Below are positions 17,090 to 24,900 of a stretch of DNA of 27,138 bases, piece after piece (within the stretch, counting starts at the first letter, position 1; every line of letters begins with the position of its first letter). Source of the stretch: JBFHES01 sp041584015 (GTDB lineage Bacteria > Bacteroidota > Bacteroidia > Bacteroidales > M50B96); NCBI GenBank assembly GCA_041584015.1, contig JBFHES010000031.1, positions 1-27,138 on the forward strand, in the 5' to 3' direction. The translations under genes and the position numbers were made by a program. The notes beneath the pieces were generated by a model that saw only the letters and a program-made list of their open reading frames with translations, was not told the origin of the DNA and did no database searches.

Positions 17090-18802
17090 ATGGTGAAACG
17101 AAAAGAAATAAAAAATAAAAACATCACTCAGCTATTGCTGGTGCTCGTAATAATCATTCTCGTTAATGTGCTATCAAGTTTCCTTTTCGGAAGGATTGAT
17201 TTAACAGCAGAGAAAAGATATACGCTTAGCGAAACAACAACCAATTTCTTAGAAGATCTTAACGACATTGTCTATTTTCAGATTTACCTTGACGGAGAAG
17301 ACCTGGATCCAGGATTCAAGCGTTTACAGAATGCAACCAAAGAAATTCTCGACGATTTTAGAAACTATGCAGGCGATAATATACAATATGAATTCATTGA
17401 TCCTTTCGAAAGTCCTGATTTGAAAACACGTGGCGAGATTGGCAGACAGCTAATGAAGAAAGGTTTGCTACCTACCACAATTGAACAGGTTGACGACAAA
17501 GGTGGCACTAGCGAAATGCTGCTATTTACCGGAGCCATTGTAAGCTACAGAAACGAAGAGTCGCCGCTCGAATTGCTTAAGAACAACATGACAAAATCGG
17601 GTGAAGAAAATCTTAACACCTCCATACAGGCATTAGAATTCGAGCTCATCCAAACCATTAGCAAGCTCACCAATTTCGAGAAAAAGAAAGTGGCGTTTAT
17701 CGAGGGTCATAAAGAACTTTCAGAAATTGAAGTAGCTGATTTCACAGAAAGCTTAAAAGAGTTTTACGATGTAGACCGTGTTAAAATTGACGGCAAGCTA
17801 GGCAGCTTAAATGGAATAGACTGTATAATAATTGCAAAACCTGATTCAACATTTAGCGAAAAAGACAAGTTCGTAATCGACCAATACATTATGGAAGGTG
17901 GCAAAGCTTTTTGGCTTATTGATGCAGTTGATGTTGATATGGATAGTTTGAGCTATAGCGGTTCTGTTTTAGGAATGGTCCAGCAAATCAATCTTGACGA
18001 TCAGCTGTTCAGATATGGCGCTCGTGTAAACCCTGTGCTCCTGCAAGACATGAACTGTGGTGCATTGAAAATAAATATGGCTCCGCTTGGGGCACAACCA
18101 AAATTTAAATTAGCACCCTGGATATATTTCCCATTATTGCTTTCGAACAACGATCATATCATCAGTAAAAACCTCGATTTAATTACCACACAATTTGTAA
18201 GCACGGTTGATACCGTTGGGAATAATCCGAATGTAAAAAGCAGTTTTTTGCTGTCGTCATCAAACAGATGCAGGACAGTAAATGCACCTTCATTAATAAG
18301 TCTTGAGATAATTAAAGACCCACTACGAGAAGAGTATTTCCCAAAATCGAAGCTACCAACTGCTGTGCTTATCGAAGGTACATTTGAATCTGTTTTTAAA
18401 AACAGGCTTGCGCCAACCCTAGCCAGTAGCGATGACATTAGATTTAAAGAGTCAAGCAAAGAAACCAAGATGATTATTGTTGCCGATGGCGACTTAATCA
18501 GAAACCAGTTACGCCAAACTCAAAACGGAATAGTTCCTTTCCCATTGGGTTACGACAGACATACAGATGTTACTTTTGATGGTAATAAAGATTTTGCATT
18601 AAATGCTGTTAATTACTTGTTGGATGATAAAGGAATAATGGGTGTACGCTCGCGCGAACTAAAGCTCCGATTACTGGATAAAGGAAAAATACAAAACGAA
18701 AAGCTAAAATGGCAATTAATTAATATCCTTACGCCACTGCTATTTATTATCCTTTTTGGCCTTGCTATTAATTGGTATCGAAAAAGAAAATTTGCCCTAT
18801 AA
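17090..18802 (+). CDS. gldG: GldG, gliding-associated ABC transporter auxiliary protein
   Basis: Partner of GldF. The 570-residue protein has an N-terminal membrane helix (about 13-34), then the typical start of the soluble domain (FGRIDLTAEKRYTLSE), a large periplasmic region of the ABC-type uncharacterised family, and a C-terminal membrane helix (about 543-562) followed by WYRKRK. Both helices with a periplasmic middle fit known GldG. It is translated right after gldF (8-base gap) and is followed after 13 bases by the DUF4340 gene, giving one operon. Confidence 0.9.
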   Translation: MVKRKEIKNKNITQLLLVLVIIILVNVLSSFLFGRIDLTAEKRYTLSETTTNFLEDLNDIVYFQIYLDGEDLDPGFKRLQNATKEILDDFRNYAGDNIQYEFIDPFESPDLKTRGEIGRQLMKKGLLPTTIEQVDDKGGTSEMLLFTGAIVSYRNEESPLELLKNNMTKSGEENLNTSIQALEFELIQTISKLTNFEKKKVAFIEGHKELSEIEVADFTESLKEFYDVDRVKIDGKLGSLNGIDCIIIAKPDSTFSEKDKFVIDQYIMEGGKAFWLIDAVDVDMDSLSYSGSVLGMVQQINLDDQLFRYGARVNPVLLQDMNCGALKINMAPLGAQPKFKLAPWIYFPLLLSNNDHIISKNLDLITTQFVSTVDTVGNNPNVKSSFLLSSSNRCRTVNAPSLISLEIIKDPLREEYFPKSKLPTAVLIEGTFESVFKNRLAPTLASSDDIRFKESSKETKMIIVADGDLIRNQLRQTQNGIVPFPLGYDRHTDVTFDGNKDFALNAVNYLLDDKGIMGVRSRELKLRLLDKGKIQNEKLKWQLINILTPLLFIILFGLAINWYRKRKFAL

Positions 18803-18815
18803 TATTTAATTGAGA

Positions 18816-19820
18816 ATGAAGAATAATAAAATAATAGCACTAATAGCCGGTGTCCTGCTTTTAGTTGCACTGATCATTTACCTACAACAGTCTAAAGGAA
18901 CAATTAAACCCGAGCTTAAAGACTTTGCCATTGAAGACACAGCTAGTATTAGCAAGATTTTTATGGTGAATAAACTGAACGAGCAAGTGACCCTTGAAAA
19001 GAAAGAAGGTCTGTGGTATGTAAACGACAAATATCTGGTTAGAAAAGACGCCATTGATTTAATTCTTAAAACCTTTAAACGCATTAGTGTAAAAGCTCCT
19101 GTTCCAAAAGCAGCCTTTAATACTATTGTTAAAAATCTGGCAGCAAGCAATGTAAAGATAGAGGTGTATACTGACGCATCGAATCCAGAGAAGGTATTTT
19201 ATGTGGGTGGTCCAACTCAAGATTATTATGGAACCTACATGATGTTGGAAAACTCATCAACCCCATTCATTATGCACATCCCTGGTTTTGCTGGTTATCT
19301 TTCGTCCCGCTTTTTTTTAGATGAAAACGAATGGCGCGATCAAACCATTTGCAGATACCGATACAATCAAATCCGTTCTGTCGATGTTAAGAATTTTAAA
19401 AATCCAGGACAATCATTCAAGGCAGTGAATTTAGGCGATAATAAATTTGAGCTATATCAAACGAATTCAAACACAAAAGCCAATGCATTCGACACACTCT
19501 TTGTAAAGCAATATTTAGCTCAGTACAAAAAATTAAGCTTCGAACGATTTGCTACTGAAGTTACACCCGAAAAACGCGATTCGATTATTGCAAGCGAACC
19601 TATTTACACCTTGAAACTCACCGATACAAATGATAAAACGGTAGAAGTTTCAGCTTTCTTGCGCCCTAGTGCAAGCGACAACGAGGCGAATCTTGAAGAA
19701 TACCCATATGATCTGGAAAGAATGTATGGCCAGATTAATGGCGATTCTACTCTGGTAATTATTCAATATTTTACATTCGATCCTTTATTTCTGGGAGTTG
19801 ATGTATTTCTGCGTAAATAG
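18816..19820 (+). CDS. DUF4340-type membrane-anchored protein
   Basis: A 334-residue protein with an N-terminal membrane anchor (residues 5-25) and a soluble outer part made of repeated beta-alpha units resembling DUF4340 (KIFMVNKLNEQVTLEKKEGLWYVND is the first such unit, which resembles the start of the same domain in related proteins). The frame can start two codons earlier only at a TTG (18810); ATG 18816 is preferred. It is third in the gldFG operon. DUF4340 proteins often follow GldG-like ABC auxiliary genes, so a role with that transporter is likely but unproven. Confidence 0.78.
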   Translation: MKNNKIIALIAGVLLLVALIIYLQQSKGTIKPELKDFAIEDTASISKIFMVNKLNEQVTLEKKEGLWYVNDKYLVRKDAIDLILKTFKRISVKAPVPKAAFNTIVKNLAASNVKIEVYTDASNPEKVFYVGGPTQDYYGTYMMLENSSTPFIMHIPGFAGYLSSRFFLDENEWRDQTICRYRYNQIRSVDVKNFKNPGQSFKAVNLGDNKFELYQTNSNTKANAFDTLFVKQYLAQYKKLSFERFATEVTPEKRDSIIASEPIYTLKLTDTNDKTVEVSAFLRPSASDNEANLEEYPYDLERMYGQINGDSTLVIIQYFTFDPLFLGVDVFLRK

Positions 19821-19826
19821 TCTAAA

Positions 19827-20420
19827 ATGAAAAAATCAAATACACAGCCCATGCTTCAAATCGGCGACACCATAGTAAGTGTTGACCTTATTCAAAAAAA
19901 CTTCATCTGCAATATACAACAATGCAAAGGCAGCTGCTGTGTGCATGGAGATTCTGGAGCTCCACTGGAAGAAGAAGAGGTTACTTTCTTAGAAGAAAAC
20001 TACGAAAAAATAAAGCCTTTTATGAATGAAGAAGGCATTAAAGCAGTTGAAGAAAAAGGCATCTGGCTCATCGACTCTGACCATGATATGGTAACACCAT
20101 TGGTTGGCGATAAGGAATGCGCTTACACCATTTTTGAAGATGGTATAGCATTATGCGGAATAGAAAAAGCACATGAAGCAGGCATCATAGAATGGCAAAA
20201 ACCAATCTCATGTCATTTGTATCCGGTTCGTACAAAAAAGTACACCGACTTTACTGCAGTAAATTACGACACTTGGGAAATATGCGAACCCGCACGATTA
20301 TTCGGGAAGCAAATGAAGGAACCACTTTATAAATTTCTTAAAACACCGCTCACTCGAAAATTCGGAGAGGCCTGGTACACTGAACTATGTTTGGTTGCCG
20401 ATGCATTTAATGAAGATTAG
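19827..20420 (+). CDS. DUF3109-family cysteine-cluster protein
   Basis: A 197-residue soluble protein with nine cysteines: Cys28, Cys33, Cys37 and Cys38 in CNIQQCKGSCC, then Cys98, Cys110, Cys129 in SCHLYPVR, Cys153 and Cys188. The pattern is the conserved DUF3109 form and resembles the YkgJ-type cluster, which suggests metal or iron-sulfur binding; no activity is known. It starts 6 bases after the DUF4340 stop and so belongs to the gldF operon. Its last codons (Glu-Asp-stop) form one arm of a hairpin shared with the convergent methyltransferase gene. Confidence 0.88.
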   Translation: MKKSNTQPMLQIGDTIVSVDLIQKNFICNIQQCKGSCCVHGDSGAPLEEEEVTFLEENYEKIKPFMNEEGIKAVEEKGIWLIDSDHDMVTPLVGDKECAYTIFEDGIALCGIEKAHEAGIIEWQKPISCHLYPVRTKKYTDFTAVNYDTWEICEPARLFGKQMKEPLYKFLKTPLTRKFGEAWYTELCLVADAFNED

Positions 20421-20437
20421 TCTATTAACTAATCTTC
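20412..20437. terminator. Bidirectional hairpin made of two convergent gene ends
   Basis: GAAGATTAGT and ACTAATCTTC form a perfect 10-bp stem with a 6-base loop. Each arm, read in its own direction, encodes Glu-Asp-stop: the end of DUF3109 on plus and of the methyltransferase on minus. There is no T-run, so it may be a weak terminator or an mRNA 3' end stabiliser. Confidence 0.6.
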
Positions 20438-21622
20438 CGTTTCTTCCGTTTTTGTGGTTTCTGTTTCTTCAATTTCTTCGGCTACTTTACTGCCGTTTAA
20501 AACCGCATAATTAACATACTTGCATTCAAGTGTGCCATTATTCACAAAATATGTATCTGTTGCTTTTAAACCAACCTGCTTAAGTGCAGCAAAATTGCTT
20601 GACAAAACCCAGGCATCATAGCCTTTGAATTTATTCTTTAATTGATCTCCGATGTGCTGGTAAAGGTCATCTGTATCCTCAGGCTTAAGACGCTCACCAT
20701 ACGGAGGATTCATAAGCACAACACCTTTCTCATCCTCCGGCAATTCAAAGTCTTCCATTGAATTATTAATGATACTAATCTTATTACCCAGCGAAGCGTT
20801 TTTACAATTATCTGTCGCAAGTTTTGCAAACTTCTTATTTACATCAATGCCATAAATCTTCAACTTCACATTCGACTCATCATCTATTTCATCGAAAACC
20901 TGTTTGTATAATTTTCGATCAAAGTTAAGCCACTTTTCGAAGCCAAATTTCTGACGAAAAATACCTGGAGGGATATTATATCCAATAAGCGCAGCTTCAA
21001 TCGGTAAAGTACCAGAACCACACATTGGGTCAATAAAGGTATCGGTTTTGTTCCAGCCCGATCTTAAAATTAAACCTGCAGCTAAACACTCATTTAGTTG
21101 TGCGGGATGCTGTCCGGTTCTATAGCCACGCTTAAAAAGCGGGTCACCGGAACTATCAAGTGACACAGTGCATTTATTATCAGAAATGGTAAGATTAATT
21201 CGAATGTGCGGATCAATTGGATCTACTTCTGGCTTTGCTCCTAGTTCCTTTCTAAACTTATCGGCAACTCCATCCCTAGCTTTTAACGCTGCCAATTGTG
21301 GCTGCTTGAAAAAATTTGATTGAACCACACAGTCTACAGTAAATGTTTTTCGAGTATTTAGGTAGTCAAGCCAATTTATATTTAATATAGAATTGTAAAG
21401 CTGTTCATCTGTCTTGGCATTGAACTCTGCAATTGGAACCAATATTCTAACAGCTGTTCTTAAGTGTAGGTTTAGTTTATAAAGCTCCTTTTTTGATACC
21501 GTACATTTAACCGCTCTTCTTTGCTTTTCAGTATTATTAATCCCTAGATCGATTAATTCCCTTTCCACCAAATCTTCCATCCCCTGGAAGGTTATTACAA
21601 CAATCTCGAAAGTATTTTCCAT
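20429..21622 (-). CDS. THUMP-domain class I SAM-dependent RNA methyltransferase
   Basis: Transfers methyl from S-adenosylmethionine to RNA, probably guanine N2 in rRNA or tRNA. The 397 residues hold an N-terminal THUMP-containing RNA-binding region (about 1-160), a linker with FKRGYRTGQHPAQLNECLAA, and the catalytic domain with DPMCGSGT (198-205, SAM-binding), GIDVN (258-262) and NPPYGERL (305-312, catalytic NPPY). This matches the N-terminal half of RlmL and the stand-alone YpsC group; the exact target is not determinable. The tail (after about 376) is a Glu/Thr-rich acidic repeat of unknown purpose. The frame extends one codon to a GTG at 21625, but ATG 21622 is preferred. The strand is convergent with DUF3109. 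Confidence 0.9.
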   Translation of the reverse strand: MENTFEIVVITFQGMEDLVERELIDLGINNTEKQRRAVKCTVSKKELYKLNLHLRTAVRILVPIAEFNAKTDEQLYNSILNINWLDYLNTRKTFTVDCVVQSNFFKQPQLAALKARDGVADKFRKELGAKPEVDPIDPHIRINLTISDNKCTVSLDSSGDPLFKRGYRTGQHPAQLNECLAAGLILRSGWNKTDTFIDPMCGSGTLPIEAALIGYNIPPGIFRQKFGFEKWLNFDRKLYKQVFDEIDDESNVKLKIYGIDVNKKFAKLATDNCKNASLGNKISIINNSMEDFELPEDEKGVVLMNPPYGERLKPEDTDDLYQHIGDQLKNKFKGYDAWVLSSNFAALKQVGLKATDTYFVNNGTLECKYVNYAVLNGSKVAEEIEETETTKTEETED

Positions 21623-21946
21623 CACTCTTTTTGAAGCTTATTAAGACTAACTTTGTACTTATGTTCAAACAAATTAATAACAAGTGCTTGTTAATAATAC
21701 ATTAAACAACTACATAAGAACAAGTTACATTTTTAAATATCCATCTCTTTAACTGCCGCAAAATAATGCAATATTTAATAAGATTGTTTTTAAATAGCTT
21801 AAAATATCTATATCTTTGGATGAATCGCTAAAGATCTGAAATACATATCCATGGTGATAGCAAAAAGGGAAGAATATATCATTCACATCATACTTAACAT
21901 ACAATCTAAAACAATACTAAATAATTAATAATTTAATGTCTTAACT
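21623..21946. other. 324-base intergenic region before the giant SprB-like gene
   Basis: It serves two divergent genes. The plus strand carries TATCTTTG at 21811-21818 and a second match, TAACTTTG, at 21648-21655, so the giant gene may have two promoters. A near-palindrome (AACAAG TG CTTGTT, 21679-21692) is a possible operator. After the proximal promoter the leader is about 120 bases, AT-rich and without obvious structure. Confidence 0.55.
21811..21818 (+). promoter_or_regulatory. Candidate promoter (-7 box) of the SprB-like gene
   Basis: TATCTTTG matches TAnnTTTG 128 bases before the ATG at 21947. The nearest upstream TTG (21784-21786) is 24 bases away, slightly longer than ideal. Confidence 0.5.
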
Positions 21947-24900
21947 ATGAAAAAAATCTATTTGAATTTAACGGGCCTTGCGCTTTTGTTCTTGCTATTT
22001 ATTGGCAGCACTCAGGCGCAAATTACCGTTCAAGAATCCATAACGGACGCTACCTGTAATGGTGCTTGCGATGGAGCTATCGACATTACGCCAAGTGGTG
22101 GAACTGGTTACTACACTTACACATGGTCAAATGCTGCAACAACCGAAGACATTTCGGGATTGTGCCAAGGCACCTACGATGTAACCATTACCGAAAATTT
22201 AAGTGTACCTTTCACATGGACCTTCACCCCTAACCCAAGTTCAAGCACTGTTCTTGTGGTTGCCGCAGGAGTTAGCGTTGATGCTAGCGCTTTGCAAGTA
22301 GGTGATGTGCTTGGAGTTTTCTTTGATCAATCAGGTACCCTTGCTTGTGGTGGCTATGGTCTTTTCGACGCAGCTGCGCAAACTGCAGGCGTTATTGCTC
22401 TTAGCGGAATGGCAGATGCAGGCGGTGACAGTGGATTTCAAACCGGCGAAGCATACACATGGATGGTTTGGAGAGCAGCAACTGGCGTTGTAGCTCCACT
22501 TACCGCAACTTATTCAGGCCCTGGACAGGAATTATATTCCACCGGAGGTTTTTCAACTGTTATCGCTTTAAGCGGAACTTCACCTACAGCCACAATGACA
22601 GCCACTTACTCGGGCACAGTTAACGAACCAGCTGCCTTAGGCATAAATGGTTTAGTTGCTAACGTTACCGTGAATGGTGGTACAGATGGTTCAGTAGATA
22701 TTAGCATAACAAATGCCGTTATGCCAATCACTTATAACTGGAGTAATGGCACTAGCGCTGAAGATTTATCAGGTGTTGCTGCAGGAACATATGGCGTAAC
22801 TGCCACCGATGCGAATGGATGTACCGTTTCAGACAGTTACCTGGTAACTGCTCCTTCATCGGTGATTTTGTCGGCTACTACTGTAGATGCAACCTGTTTT
22901 GGTGGAAGCAATGGTAGTATCGATCTAACCATAACAGGTGGTATAACACCATATACAATTACATGGTCAAACACTATGACAACTGAAGACATTAGTGGTT
23001 TAACTGCCGCAATTTACAATGTTACTGTATCCGATGCGGGAACAGCGCTAACCACGGGCAGCTATGTTGTTGGCGAAGGTGCTGAGATAACCGTTTCAGG
23101 AGCAGTAACAGATGTTAGTTGTAACGGATTAAGCGATGGAGCTATCGATATTTCTGTAAGCAACGGCGTTGCTGCATTTAGCTACTTGTGGTCCAATACC
23201 TCAGCAATGGAAGACATTAGTTCATTGGCAGCAAATACCTATTCTGTTGTAGTTACAGATGCTAACTCATGCACAGGATCAGGATCATTCACCGTTAATG
23301 AGCCGGCAACACTCTCACTCACATTAGTTACATCTGATTATTTTGGATACGGTGTAAGTGCCTTTGGTGCAAGCGACGGAACCATTGATTTAACTGTTGT
23401 TGGTGGAAATGGCAGCGAAACTTATGCTTGGTCTAATTCTGCAAGTTCTCAAAATATATCGGCTCTTGCTCCAGCTACTTATTCAGTTACAGTTACAGAC
23501 CTACTAGGCTGTAGTGCAACTGGGTCAGCTACGATTACTGAGCCTGCCGATCCAACTCTTTATGTAACAGAAACTATTTCAGATGCAAGCTGCTTCTCTT
23601 ACTGCGATGGTGCTATTGACCTTGCCATCACTGGTGGTATCGATCCAATTAGCATCATGTGGTCGAATGGTGCAACAACTGAAGATATCACAGGACTTTG
23701 TGCAGGAACGTACACAGTTACTGTAAGCGATAATGGCTATGTTGGAACCGGAACGTTCGACTGGACTTACACGAACACAGGAGTTAACAACACACATATC
23801 ATTCTTATCCCACCTGCAAACCTTACCATCGATGGTAATCCAGCTACAACTGGTGATGTTGTTGGTGTTTTTTATGACATGGGTGGTGTACTAACTTGTG
23901 GTGGATATACTCCTTTCTCAAGTACTGGCAACAATGCTCTAACTGCATGGGGAGCTCAATCAGGTTCCGATGACGGATTCCAGATTGGTGAAGCATTCAC
24001 ATGGAAATTATGGCGCGCTTCTGATGGTACAATCATAGACCTCACTCCTACATATTCAGCAACAGGGGGAGCATTCTCTCATGGTGGAACTTACGGAACC
24101 GGAGGGCTATCAGGAGTTGATGCATTAGTTGGAACAGCTCCAAACCTTGGACCTGCTCAGCAAACATTTACGTCTACATTTACTGTAAACGAACCTGCCG
24201 GTATGGCCTTAACTTTGACAACTAGCGATTATGCCGGATATGGTGTTAGCGTTAATGGTGCAAGCGATGGGTCAGTTAACTTAGCTATTTCGGGTGGCAC
24301 ACCAACCTATCTATACGCATGGTCAACAGGTGCTACAACCCAGAACATTTCTGGATTAGCTGCAGCAGCTTATAGTGTTACTGTAACAGATGCACAAACC
24401 TGTACTGCAACAGCTAGTGCTGTGATTACAGAACCAGCTCAAGCTCCAAATGTATTAACAATCTCTGGTGTTGAAACACAGATAAGTTGCAACGGTGTTT
24501 GTGATGGTGCTCTTGATATTTCGGTGAGCGGCGGAACAGGTACTTATGTGTACACTTGGTCAAACAGCGAAACAACACAGGATATTTCTGCGTTATGTGC
24601 AGGAACCTACAGCGTTACGGTAAATGATGTTTTAGGAACACCTTTCGATTGGTTCTTCACGAACACAGGTATTAGTAATAATCACTCTGTATTCATTAGC
24701 TCAACTTCATTAACTGTTGATGGCGCGGGTTTCCAGTTAGGTGATTACATTGGTGTATTTTATGATTCAGCAGGCACAGTAGCTTGTGGAGGTTACAAAG
24801 AATGGGATGCAACTGCAGCTGCACAAGGCGGAACAGTAATTCCTGCCTGGGGTGCGCAAAGTGGTGCAACCGATGGCTTCCAGATTGGTGAAACATTTAT

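Noticed and set aside
22302..22493. Small plus-strand frame inside the giant gene, and other short frames on either strand from 22302 to 26873
   Set aside because: They overlap the strong 1730-codon frame, have no recognisable domains and are shadows.
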